Source of the DNA: Huiozyma naganishii CBS 8797
Lineage: Eukaryota; Ascomycota; Saccharomycetes; Saccharomycetales; Saccharomycetaceae
Direction: 5' to 3'
Assembly (NCBI RefSeq): GCF_000348985.1
Contig: NC_035925.1
Location: 496,001-560,000, forward strand
Length of the DNA stretch: 64,000 bases
Under the pieces are notes generated by a model. That model was not told the DNA's origin. It saw nothing but the letters and a program-made list of their open reading frames with translations, and ran no database searches. The position numbers and the translations under genes were made by a program. Below are positions 41,047-49,770 of the stretch, piece after piece (the first letter of the stretch is position 1; each line of letters opens with the position of its first letter).

Positions 41047-41444
41047 GTCAGTGTCTCGTAACACACACTGATGGGAGGGGAGCGGTATAACACGAGAACT
41101 GGGCTTCCCCTGCGTGCGATGGCCCTCCTGCACCTCTTGATTGGCCCATTCCGACCTCTGCAAAGTGAAGTATTAAGAAAAGAGGCCTTTAAAAGAGGAA
41201 GACCTCGGCGATAGTTGTGAGAACCTGTTCTGAGAGTCTATCTGCGCTACTGTGGACAACTAACAGGAGTCAGTGCTTCTCTCTGTTTATTTGTGTGTGT
41301 GTGTGTATCTGTTGTCGTTTGCACCCTTCGGATACCCAATCTTTTGTCCTTTATACAGCGGTGAGGGCGCTAGAATACATCAGTAGAGCGGTGGCCCGTT
41401 TGACACAGAGGAAGACTGTGCCGTTGCCCGAGACTCTGGACACG
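41047..41444. promoter_or_regulatory. Divergent BRR6-KGD4 promoter region
   Basis: A 398-base spacer. It contains a (GT)n tract at about 41294-41308 and no recognised gene. The frame of KGD4 stays open through most of it but lacks an ATG. Confidence 0.4.
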
Positions 41445-41828
41445 ATGAGACCCACAGTGGTGAAGATGGCGCGGGTGTACGCGCCGAAGATCAAGTTTGT
41501 CGGGACGAGACACCCGGTGTTCCCGCGGCTTGCGTCCGACGCCGCGGTACACCCCTGTGCGACGTCCGGTGTGAGACCTGGATCCCCGGGGTGTATCGCT
41601 GTTGATGCGTTCCTGAAGAAACAGACGCCCTTTGTCGTGGAGAAGGTTCAGGCTCATGCTCAAGCGCAGGCGCAGACGAAGGCCATTCCAGGGAGGTATA
41701 CGTATACTGACAGGCCGCTTGGTGAGAACGAGGTCGACTCGGTGTTCAAGCTTCCCGCCCGGTTCCAGTACCGAACCCTGGACGACGCGGAGATCGAGGC
41801 CATAAACGCTGGTGGGGCCACCCACTGA
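41445..41828 (+). CDS. KGD4: 2-oxoglutarate dehydrogenase subunit 4 (Kgd4/Ymr31)
   Basis: Small mitochondrial protein that tethers the E3 subunit (Lpd1) to the 2-oxoglutarate dehydrogenase complex; first described as ribosomal protein Ymr31. The product is 127 residues (123 in S. cerevisiae). Conserved blocks are IKFVGTRHPVFPR, VHPCATSGVRPGS, RPLGENEVDSVFKLPARFQY and the C-terminal IEAINAGGA. The basic N-terminus fits a mitochondrial targeting sequence. A second ATG at 41466 is possible. Ala/Gln repeats (AQAQAQTKA) fill the middle. Confidence 0.94.
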   Translation: MRPTVVKMARVYAPKIKFVGTRHPVFPRLASDAAVHPCATSGVRPGSPGCIAVDAFLKKQTPFVVEKVQAHAQAQAQTKAIPGRYTYTDRPLGENEVDSVFKLPARFQYRTLDDAEIEAINAGGATH

Positions 41829-41904
41829 TGGCATAGTCAGCTTCAAATACGACTTTATCTACGTATATATAATAAGGCGGGACATACCACTATATCTCTC
41901 AGTA
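41829..41904. terminator. Shared 3' region of convergent KGD4 and RET2
   Basis: The 76-base spacer contains TACGTATATATAATAA-like sequence at about 41860-41876, which matches yeast 3'-end efficiency elements. Both mRNAs must end here or overlap. Confidence 0.5.
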
Positions 41905-43596
41905 CTACAAGACGTCGTACTCGTCGGAGCGGATGGATGTGATGACATCGAAGGGCAATTGTGCCTCTGCGTCCTGAGCCTCCGTGACTGTGTCGACAGC
42001 GACGCCGATGAGACTCTTGCCCGCGTTGTTGTACATCTCCGTGTGCTTGAACGATACGGACAGCGGGAACAGCGAGTCCTCGGAGTCCGCCTCGACGACA
42101 AAGTTGATGCTCCCCTGTGTGCCTTGCTCGATCGAGTCCACTTTGAGGATGATCCCTTGCTCGTCGTCGATCGAGACAATACTTGTCTGAGACTCTGACT
42201 CGTCACGCAGAGTGATCTCACCTGAGGGTGGGAACGTTGGGATGCAGAAATACAGGTCCTCGAGGCTTGTCCCCTGGTACGCGTCCGCATTGATCTCGAA
42301 CTCGATGTTCACGTCGAACGCACCTTGCACGTCGTCCGAGGGTGACACCCACGTCGTGACCGCGAGCGGTGCAAGAGACCTATCGTCCGCGTTCGCGGTC
42401 TTCCTCCATCTGAGCATCCCACGGGACTGGTCGTTGTGAGGGAACGCCTTCTTCTGGTCACGCAGCGCGATGACCCCCTGTTGCGAGAACAACTGCTTGT
42501 CGACGTTCGGGTGCGTCTCGAACCGGTAAGATCTGTCCTGGAACGGCGTCTCCGGGGTCAACTTTATCGACGAGTGTGCCAATTGCTCGTTATTTATACG
42601 CAACTCGAGGTTCCCCTTCAATTCTGAGGACTGGATGTCACCCTCACGCGTGAACTGCGCCCTCACAGTCTCCTTGATACATATCAGGATCCCGTTGTTT
42701 TCTGGTTTTGGTTCAGCCCGTAGAGCAGCAATATGAGCTGGGACTGCTCTTTCCTGTTGCTGTTGCTGTTGTTGTTGCTGGGATATTCTTTGCGAGTCCA
42801 TTCCTCCTGGGGTCCTTCTCGTACTGGCCAGTTTCATCCCAGACCGTGGCGCAGACGTATTTCCCATTGAAGGTGCTGCAGCAACCATGGGCCCCGCCTC
42901 AGCCTGTTGGTGCAAGTACGACTGCTGTGCCGCTGGCGACGCGTGGCTGTAGTAGCTGTTGAGCGCGTTTGTGACGTTCGGGTCGCTCGATGCGTTGAAT
43001 CTCGACCCGGGGCCCATCCCTCCAGCACCAGGGTAGTCCATGCCCCCGGGCCCACCAAACGCGGAGCTCTTCCTGTCCTGTTCCCTGCGGGCGATCTCCT
43101 TCGCGCGGCGTTTCCGCTCCTCCGTGGCCTCCAGCTCCTTGTTGCGCTCGATGATCTCCTGGATACGTTCCTCGTGGGACTCCATCGCTAAGTACGTGTT
43201 GACCTGTGTCTGGGAGAGTTGTTCCTTGTGCCCCATAACGACGATCTCGTCGAACGCACTGAGGATCTCGAACGCGTTATCGAAGACGCCGTCCTCGGGG
43301 ACACCAGACACGTACACACCCACGGTCTCCGCAAACAAGTTCAGCGTCGCCAGATCCCTGATGATATTAGACTGCCTGTTTGTGACGAGCACGATATAGT
43401 AATCGTCCAGCGGCTTGTAAACGAACCGGACGTGCTCGTCCTCGACGTACGTGTGGTCTGTACCGCTCGACGCGAGCGCCAGATTCGAGAAATTCGACAG
43501 CAACTCAAGCACCCTGTCACGGGACAGATCCTTGAACTGCCTCGACAGCAGTGCCTTCCCGCCCAGCGTGGTGATAGAAGCAGCCAGCACAACCAT
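41905..43596 (-). CDS. RET2: Coatomer delta subunit Ret2
   Basis: Delta-COP of the COPI coat, for Golgi-to-ER retrograde transport. The product is 563 residues (546 in S. cerevisiae). The N-terminal longin-like domain (1-140) includes SRQFKDLSRDRVLELLSNF. A charged helix (RNKELEATEERKRRAKEIARRE) follows, and a linker with Gln repeats spans about 190-290. The C-terminal mu-homology domain (about 300-555) carries IKETVRAQFTREGDIQSSELKGNLELRI. It is GC-rich. The 736-base spacer to RTG2 is divergent. Confidence 0.96.
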   Translation of the reverse strand: MVVLAASITTLGGKALLSRQFKDLSRDRVLELLSNFSNLALASSGTDHTYVEDEHVRFVYKPLDDYYIVLVTNRQSNIIRDLATLNLFAETVGVYVSGVPEDGVFDNAFEILSAFDEIVVMGHKEQLSQTQVNTYLAMESHEERIQEIIERNKELEATEERKRRAKEIARREQDRKSSAFGGPGGMDYPGAGGMGPGSRFNASSDPNVTNALNSYYSHASPAAQQSYLHQQAEAGPMVAAAPSMGNTSAPRSGMKLASTRRTPGGMDSQRISQQQQQQQQQERAVPAHIAALRAEPKPENNGILICIKETVRAQFTREGDIQSSELKGNLELRINNEQLAHSSIKLTPETPFQDRSYRFETHPNVDKQLFSQQGVIALRDQKKAFPHNDQSRGMLRWRKTANADDRSLAPLAVTTWVSPSDDVQGAFDVNIEFEINADAYQGTSLEDLYFCIPTFPPSGEITLRDESESQTSIVSIDDEQGIILKVDSIEQGTQGSINFVVEADSEDSLFPLSVSFKHTEMYNNAGKSLIGVAVDTVTEAQDAEAQLPFDVITSIRSDEYDVL

Positions 43597-43886
43597 TATT
43601 CACAGGGGAATCAGTATACGGTATACGGTAAAGAAAGAAGAACCCACCAAGTGTATACCCTCAATTGACTCTATAAAGCACAACAGATGGAAACCGGGTC
43701 TAGCGTACTTGATCCAAATCACTCTCCCCGAACCCTCCAAACGCCAAACACGACTGTCCTTCTCTCCTCCCAACCTCTAACCTCGAACTCTTTGCTGTGC
43801 TGTTTTCCAAAAACCCAATAAAATATTTCATTCCGTGGAAAGTGATCTGGAAAGCGGCTCTAACGCGGTGTTTGGGTTTCCAGGCT

Positions 43887-43991
43887 ATGGGCGACGGGAA
43901 GTGTCAGCTTGCGTCCGCAGCGTCTGCCGGGCAGAACTGTGAGACCTGCGGTAGTCCTTGGACTGGTAGTGGAGATACACATTGTTGCTGA
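43887..43991 (+). CDS. Possible Cys-rich 34-residue microprotein
   Basis: An ATG-started frame of 34 residues with five cysteines (Cys6, Cys18, Cys21, Cys33, Cys34), including a CETC and a terminal CC. The composition (Gly/Ser/Ala/Cys) recalls small fungal metal-binding peptides, but I cannot match it to a family and the cysteine number is low. The frame opens further upstream only to a GTG at 43797. It may be chance in a spacer; no function is claimed. Confidence 0.2.
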   Translation: MGDGKCQLASAASAGQNCETCGSPWTGSGDTHCC

Positions 43992-44205
43992 GATGTGACC
44001 TTGGTCATCTCATGCGGACTGTTTTGAAAGAAGAGCCGATTTTATACAGAGAGTTACCGTCGAGCTGATCTTCTTGTGGTGTTACACAGCAGTTTGTGTA
44101 GAATTGAGCCTGTAAGTAACGAATGGAGGGACCCTAGGGGTGCTCTAACCCAATTGGCACGTCTATCTGTCCGAGGTATCTCCCACAGGCTCGATGTGAC
44201 ATGTG

Positions 44206-44212
44206 TTACCCG
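44206..44212. promoter_or_regulatory. Reb1-type site upstream of RTG2
   Basis: TTACCCG, followed by G, matches the Reb1 core, about 120 bases before the RTG2 start. Confidence 0.5.
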
Positions 44213-44332
44213 GTTTTGTTGATATTTTCGAGGGACCCAGATTTGTATTCAATTCGTGACTACTACGAAATGGTGGTTGCTGGTGGTGGTAGTTGCTGGT
44301 AGTGGTGGCCGTTCAGAGGGCCTGGTTTGACG

Positions 44333-46219
44333 ATGGATGGTGCGAGTGCTAGTGTTAATGACGAGGCCCCCCGTGACGAGGTCCCCCGCGGGTCGGAGAC
44401 GGAGCTGATCTCGCGGAATCTGTGCGCGATAGTGGATATCGGGACAAACGGGATCCGGTTCTCGATATCGTCCAAATCACAGCACCATGCGAGGATCATG
44501 CCCTGTGTTTTTAAGGATAGGCTTGGGATCTCGCTGTACGAGCTGCAGTTCCCGCCTGGTGGTGCCATTGCAGCTGCCGCGGCGGCTGGGGCCGGGGCTG
44601 GGGGGCGGCTGGCGCCGCCCTTGCCCCACCAGATTCCTATCCCAGACGATATTATCCTCGAGATATGCAATGCGATGAAACGGTTCAAACTTATTTGCGA
44701 GGATTTCGGTGTCAGTGATGAGAGTGTCACCGTGGTTGCGACGGAGGCGACGCGGGTCGCGCTGAACAAAGACCAGTTCGTGAGCGCCATCGCGGAGAGT
44801 ACAGGGTGGTCTGTCGACGTACTCTCCCCGGAGCAAGAGACGCAGATTACAACTTATGGGCTCGTTTCGTCCTTTAACGCAATCAATGGACTGTTCTTGG
44901 ACCTTTCCGGTGGGTCCGTGCAATTGTCGTGGGTCAAATCCAGTGCTGGGAAAGTCGACTACTGTCCGCACCCGATTAACCTGCCCTACGGTGCCTCAGT
45001 CCTCGCAAGAAGGGTCTCCTCGGAGGGGAAGGCCCCACTGTACACAGAGATTAGAGACGCACTGGTGCGCGAGATTAACAACCCTGCGTTCGAGATCCCG
45101 CAGGAGATGATCCTTGAGGCGCAGCGCAGGGGCGGGTTCGACCTGTTCACTAGAGGCGGTGGGCTACGTGGCCTGGGGCACTTGCTTCTCTCCCAGGATA
45201 AGACGTACCCTATCCAGACAATCATTAACGGCGTCGCTATCCCCTACGACGAGTTCGTCGCTATGACAGACTACCTGTTCCTGAGGGGACACATACCGTT
45301 GCCCCTCGGCCGTAAGTCCGGGAACAACAAGATCTTCAAAGTCTCGGAGAAGAGGGCGTGGCAGTTGCCCGGTGTCGCAGTGCTCATGACCGCACTGTTC
45401 GAGTGTCTCCCCAAGATCAAATCTATATACTTCAGCGAGGGTGGGATCAGAGAGGGGACATTGTACTCGTACTTACCCCGCGGGCTCTGCTCACAGGATC
45501 CGCTCGTCACAGCGTCGGCACCCTACGCACCTTTGCTCACAGAGAAGTACTACCAGCTGCTTCTGACGGCGATCCCACAGAACGAGGTACCCGAGATCGT
45601 GTGGCAGCGGGTCGCCCCAGCACTTTGCAACCTCGCGTTCATCCACGCGTCGTACCCGAAGGAATTGCAACCCACGGCGGCACTGCACGTGGCCACGACG
45701 GGGATTATAGCAGGGTGCCATGGGCTGTCCCACAGAGTCCGCGCGTTAATCGGCATCGCCCTTTGCAACAGGTGGGGGGGGAACATCCCGGAGAACGAGG
45801 AACTGTTCCTCAACTCGCTCGAACAACTAATCCTCAACGACACAGACAAGACTCGCGTTCGCAAGATCCTGTGGTGGACCAAATACATAGGCACCATCAT
45901 GTACGTCATCTGCGGCGTGCACCCTGGAGGGAACATCAGGGACAACGTCTTCGACTTCCAAGTCATCACGCACAGAAGGGACAGCTCCTCCCTTGCTAAG
46001 AAGACAAGGGAGCTGCTCATCGACGAGGCATTGACCGCGGCACAACCACCGCAACACACAGAATTCGAAGTCCTCGTGAACATAGGCAAGGACGACCTCA
46101 AGACAAGCGCCTCGGTCCGCGCAAGAATCATCACACTGCAGAAGAAGATACGGAAACTGTCGCGCGGTAATGTAGAACGCGTCGCAGTGCGGGTCCACAT
46201 GCGGGAGGACGAAGCATAG
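44333..46219 (+). CDS. RTG2: Retrograde signalling protein Rtg2 (Ppx/GppA family)
   Basis: Cytosolic sensor of mitochondrial dysfunction that frees Rtg1/Rtg3 by binding Mks1; also part of the SLIK complex. The product is 628 residues (588 in S. cerevisiae). The Ppx/GppA actin-like fold shows the phosphate-1 motif AIVDIGTNGIRFSI, VVATEATRVALN, and the phosphate-2 motif LFLDLSGGSVQLSW. Residues about 78-96 are an Ala/Gly-rich insertion (AAAAAAGAGAGG) that I do not expect in S. cerevisiae Rtg2 and that accounts for part of the extra length. The gene is strongly GC-rich. The ATG at 44333 follows a TTG two codons earlier. Confidence 0.96.
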   Translation: MDGASASVNDEAPRDEVPRGSETELISRNLCAIVDIGTNGIRFSISSKSQHHARIMPCVFKDRLGISLYELQFPPGGAIAAAAAAGAGAGGRLAPPLPHQIPIPDDIILEICNAMKRFKLICEDFGVSDESVTVVATEATRVALNKDQFVSAIAESTGWSVDVLSPEQETQITTYGLVSSFNAINGLFLDLSGGSVQLSWVKSSAGKVDYCPHPINLPYGASVLARRVSSEGKAPLYTEIRDALVREINNPAFEIPQEMILEAQRRGGFDLFTRGGGLRGLGHLLLSQDKTYPIQTIINGVAIPYDEFVAMTDYLFLRGHIPLPLGRKSGNNKIFKVSEKRAWQLPGVAVLMTALFECLPKIKSIYFSEGGIREGTLYSYLPRGLCSQDPLVTASAPYAPLLTEKYYQLLLTAIPQNEVPEIVWQRVAPALCNLAFIHASYPKELQPTAALHVATTGIIAGCHGLSHRVRALIGIALCNRWGGNIPENEELFLNSLEQLILNDTDKTRVRKILWWTKYIGTIMYVICGVHPGGNIRDNVFDFQVITHRRDSSSLAKKTRELLIDEALTAAQPPQHTEFEVLVNIGKDDLKTSASVRARIITLQKKIRKLSRGNVERVAVRVHMREDEA

Positions 46220-46370
46220 GCCGCGCAATCTGTCAACAACTTCGATGTTATGTACCCGCTTGTACCTCTTAAGTATGGCAAAGTTGAACTTATTCACGTT
46301 TTTTTTTGGAATGTATTAAAAAAAGCGGTTGATACTCAATGTACCCACTAGACGTCGCCCCCCCTCCACT

Positions 46371-46379
46371 TTTTGCCAC
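46371..46379. promoter_or_regulatory. PACE-like Rpn4 site upstream of RPN12
   Basis: The minus strand reads GTGGCAAAA, matching 8 of 9 bases of the proteasome element GGTGGCAAA bound by Rpn4 (the first G is missing). It lies 35-43 bases before the RPN12 ATG at 46414. Confidence 0.6.
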
Positions 46380-46413
46380 AGTGGCCTTACACATACATAC
46401 ATACACACACGCA

Positions 46414-47244
46414 ATGAGCAATTCGTTGGGGGAACAGGTGAAGAAGCTGATAGCACACTCGGAGGCGAAGGACTGGGAGCAGTGCTCGCAGCTGGCGTCC
46501 GCGGTGGAGATAGAGCTGCTGAAGACGGGGATCCTCTTCCCCGACAAGCAGCGCGCTCTCGCTGAACAGCAGTACATGGTGGATTTGAACACCACGAAGA
46601 AGATACTGGAGATTGGCGCCTTAGCGGCGATTAACGTATCTGAATTCCAGAAATTCAAGGACTACTACAAGAAGTTGAGCCTTTGGTACTTCAACGACAC
46701 GGTGGACACCTGGGCTAAATCGGACAAGCGTGCTAAGATCGTGTGTTTGTACCTGCTGATCCTTTTGTCTGAGGGGGAAGTCACTACATTCCACTCTGAG
46801 CTCGAGTTTCTGGATAAGCACCTTGGTTCGCTCGAGGACGACGAGTTTCTGTCGTACCCGGTGAAGGTGGACAGATGGCTCATGGAGGGTGCGTATCAGA
46901 ACGCGTGGGACCTGTTGGAGTCCGGGCTGCAGATCCCGGAGTTCGACCTGTTGTCTCAGAGCTTGATGGACGCCATCAGGGACGAGATCGCGAGAAACAT
47001 CGAACTCACGTACGACCATTTGCCCTTATCCAGTCTGAAGGCGTTACTTTTCTTCGACAGCGAGAAGGTCGCGGAGAAGTACGCAGGGACTAGAGGGTGG
47101 ACAGTACAGGACTCCGTGGTTCATTTCCCTAGCAGGCAGCAGGATGCTGAAGGCCCTGAAGATGCCGGCACGGGCACAGATAACGAGTACAAGTTGATAC
47201 TACGGTCTTTGAACTACGCCAAGGAACTGGAAACCATTGTATAA
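46414..47244 (+). CDS. RPN12: 26S proteasome lid subunit Rpn12
   Basis: PCI-domain subunit of the 19S lid, last to join during lid assembly. The product is 276 residues (274 in S. cerevisiae). Matching blocks are KKILEIGALAAINV, FHSELEFLDKHLGSLEDDEFLSYPVKVDRWLMEGAYQNAWDLL (given as pieces), IRDEIARNIELTYD and PLSSLKALLFFDSEK. The frame includes an earlier ATG at 46339, but those 25 codons are not conserved and cover the PACE-like site, so 46414 is chosen. It converges with hexokinase, as in YFR052W-YFR053C. Confidence 0.96.
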   Translation: MSNSLGEQVKKLIAHSEAKDWEQCSQLASAVEIELLKTGILFPDKQRALAEQQYMVDLNTTKKILEIGALAAINVSEFQKFKDYYKKLSLWYFNDTVDTWAKSDKRAKIVCLYLLILLSEGEVTTFHSELEFLDKHLGSLEDDEFLSYPVKVDRWLMEGAYQNAWDLLESGLQIPEFDLLSQSLMDAIRDEIARNIELTYDHLPLSSLKALLFFDSEKVAEKYAGTRGWTVQDSVVHFPSRQQDAEGPEDAGTGTDNEYKLILRSLNYAKELETIV

Positions 47245-47400
47245 TGCTTGTTTGTGTTGTCAAAAAGAATGTCATATCATATAAAATACATACATTAAGC
47301 GTATATATATATATATCAAAGATTTCCATATATAAAAAAATCGTGTGTCCTGTGTTTCAAGCAGGTTTCGTTACAGCCCCGTTCGACTCTCTTGCAGCGC
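47245..47400. terminator. Shared 3' region of RPN12 and hexokinase with TA repeat
   Basis: A 156-base AT-rich spacer between convergent stops, with an alternating TA run at about 47301-47315, typical of yeast 3'-end efficiency elements. Confidence 0.5.
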
Positions 47401-48855
47401 TTATTTCAAACCGACAGACTTACCGGCCTTCAATCTTTGTTCGGTCAAAGCGGCAATGACGGCGGCACCAGCACCTGATCCATCCTCTGAGTCGACGATG
47501 ATGATTGGGAACTTGGCTGGATCCGTTTCAGTCCACCCGTAGATGTCCTTCAACCCCAAGTGGGCCTTCTCTTTGAAGTTTGGATACATCTTCCACACGG
47601 ACCCGTCCGCGGCGATGTGGCCCGTCTCGTAACCTCTCTTTTGGCAGATGGCGGCGATACCACACACTGAAAGTCTAGCGGATCTGGCACCAATGGCTTC
47701 ACTGATCCGTCTGATCAATTTCCTCTCCTGGACGGTGGTTTCGATACCCAGCTCCTTGGACAACAACTCTTGGGTGTTTTCCAAGTTTTCGAATGGGTCC
47801 TCCTCGATCTTGGATGGGAAGGAAGTGTCCATGATGTACTCCTCGTTCAACTTGGTGACATCTTGGTCCTTTAGAATCAAGCCACGGCCGTGCAAGTCAA
47901 CCAGGGCCAAACGCAACAATTCACCCAAGTAGTAACCGGAACTCATCTTTTCGAAAGTCTGTTGCCCAGGTCTTGGAGATTGTTCATCGACGATGACATC
48001 GTACTTGTTTCTTGGCAGGGAGACGTGTTCGTTGTCGAAGGAACCGTACTCACAGTTGATGATCATGGGGGACTCAGGTGGGACATCGTCGGCCAATTTG
48101 CCTTCCAATTTCTCAATGTCCTTGACGACATCGAAGTAGGCACCGTTGACACCCGTACCGAAGATGACACCCATCTTAGTCTCCAAATCGGTGTACAAAG
48201 AGGCGACCAAAGTACCCGTAGTGTCGTTAATGACAGCGACAATGTCAATTGGCAAGTTCAACTTGTCCATTTGCTCCTTTAGCAAGGGCACAACATCGTG
48301 GCCCTCCACGTTAGGGATATCGAACCCCTTGGTCCATCTTTGCAGGACCCCGCTGTTGATCCTTGTTTGGGAGGCAGGGTACGAGAAAGTGAACCCCAAT
48401 GGCAGATTCTCCTTACAACCGTCTGGGAAAGTCTCGACGATGAAGTCTTTCAAAGATTGAGCAATGAAGGAGAACAACTCGTCACGGTTTTGAGTCGTTC
48501 TGATGTGTTTGGGCAACTTGTACTTGGACTGGGTGGTGTCGAAGGTCCCGTTTCCTGACAGTTTAACGAGGACGACTCTCAAGTTGGTACCACCCAAGTC
48601 GATGGCCAAGTAGTCACCCTTCTCCTTCCCGGTAGGGTAGTCCATGACCCACCCTGGGATCATGGGGATGTTCCCACCTTTCTTGGTCAACCCTTTGTTC
48701 AACTCAGAGATGAAGTGTTTCACGACACCTTGCAAAGTTGGCCCGTCGACGTTGAAACTTTGTTCAATCTCACCGAGCGCGGCGAGCAACTCCTTGGGGA
48801 CGTCGACCATGGACCCCTTTCTCACAGGTGGCTTCTTTGGACCTAGATGAACCAT
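47401..48855 (-). CDS. HXK2: Hexokinase (Hxk1/Hxk2)
   Basis: Phosphorylates glucose and fructose at the entry to glycolysis; the Hxk2 form also acts in glucose repression. From the ATG at 48855 the product is 484 residues (about 486 in S. cerevisiae). The N-terminus MVHLGPKKPPVRKGSM keeps the serine (Ser15 counting Met1) that Tda1 phosphorylates in Hxk2. Sugar and ATP sites seen are LAIDLGGTNLRVVLVKLSG, LGFTFSYPASQ, INDTTGTLVAS, GVIFGTGVNGAY and CEYGSFDNEH. Codon use suggests high expression. The frame continues 52 codons upstream to a TTG with no conservation. Sequence alone does not decide between Hxk1 and Hxk2; position between RPN12 and the block end fits either sister. Confidence 0.96.
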   Translation of the reverse strand: MVHLGPKKPPVRKGSMVDVPKELLAALGEIEQSFNVDGPTLQGVVKHFISELNKGLTKKGGNIPMIPGWVMDYPTGKEKGDYLAIDLGGTNLRVVLVKLSGNGTFDTTQSKYKLPKHIRTTQNRDELFSFIAQSLKDFIVETFPDGCKENLPLGFTFSYPASQTRINSGVLQRWTKGFDIPNVEGHDVVPLLKEQMDKLNLPIDIVAVINDTTGTLVASLYTDLETKMGVIFGTGVNGAYFDVVKDIEKLEGKLADDVPPESPMIINCEYGSFDNEHVSLPRNKYDVIVDEQSPRPGQQTFEKMSSGYYLGELLRLALVDLHGRGLILKDQDVTKLNEEYIMDTSFPSKIEEDPFENLENTQELLSKELGIETTVQERKLIRRISEAIGARSARLSVCGIAAICQKRGYETGHIAADGSVWKMYPNFKEKAHLGLKDIYGWTETDPAKFPIIIVDSEDGSGAGAAVIAALTEQRLKAGKSVGLK

Positions 48856-49770
48856 TGTTAGGGTGTGTTTGGTGTGTGCGTGTGTGTTTGGGTAATTGGT
48901 ATCGACTACGAGATGAAGTCTGACTGGGTACGTATGTGCAAGAAAGCAAGAACTGAGGAGGGAAGAGAGGGAAGAAACTGGGAAAGCAAGCACGACCAAG
49001 TGTTGCAACAACCCGCGTATTTATACCTCGGAAAGCAGACAACAAGGAGAGCGACCCAGCAGGAGAAAACTCGCTCAAGAAAAATAACGTAAGATGCGAG
49101 AGTTGCACCTCCCCCCCCTCCCCGCTTACGTAGCTATACTCCCTCGAGATCCAGCGTCTGCTAACGCTCGTCGCAGGAATGAGATCCTACAATCACAGCG
49201 CCTGTTCCTGCCTCGAGGCAACGGGACAACGAGGGACACGCCGACCCTCGAGAAACGGACAAATGCGAAAAAAACATCCGACCCCCCTGTCCCGCACGCC
49301 GCCCGCGCCGCGGAACAACCCGCTCCGGCGCGGGCGGAGAAACAGGAACACGCCCCGCCACCGGGACATTTGCGGGGGGGGGACAATAGAGGGCACCAGG
49401 ACATTTCCTCTGCCCCCAGTGACATGACACCACAATGTCAGAAACAGTGGAAGCTGGGGGGGGGGGAGTGGCAACATTCGCGGGGTGGAGCGGAGTGCAG
49501 GGTGTGTGTTCGGTGGGGCGGGGGGGGGGGTTTGGTGCGGTTGTGCGGTTGTGGCAGTTATCGGACTCAGCTAGCAAGCTCGTGTGGCGTGTGCGGTCAC
49601 GTGATGTGGCGGGATGGGCAGCACCCGTAGTGCATGGTCCCCAAAACATCACTTTGTACGGTCTACGGTGTATCCAGCCGCAGTTTTCCGGATTAGAAAA
49701 GGGCTTCCTCTTGAACAGTCGCAGAGTACCCGTACTTGGTCTGCATACCCCCCCCCCAGCATCCGTGACT
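48856..49770. promoter_or_regulatory. Divergent hexokinase-STB spacer with G/C homopolymers
   Basis: A 915-base region. The centre is very GC-rich, with G9 at 49374-49382, G11 at 49456-49466, G11 at 49520-49530 and C10 at 49748-49757. The GGGG-rich runs could serve Mig1-like or stress factors at hexokinase; this is inference. The STB frame stays open from 49435, but I treat that part as noncoding. Confidence 0.45.

Larger units (their letters stand above)
43597..44332. promoter_or_regulatory. Divergent RET2-RTG2 spacer
   Basis: A 736-base region holding both promoters, a possible 34-codon Cys-rich frame (43887-43991) and a Reb1-type TTACCCG at 44206-44212 facing RTG2. I see no tRNA signature. 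Confidence 0.45.

Noticed and set aside
46339..46413. Upstream ATG for RPN12
   Set aside because: The 25 extra residues are not conserved and cover a PACE-like promoter element.
49435..49770. 112-codon N-terminal extension of the STB gene
   Set aside because: It is translated from G-homopolymer DNA, is Gly-rich and not family-like; the ATG at 49771 gives a normal length.
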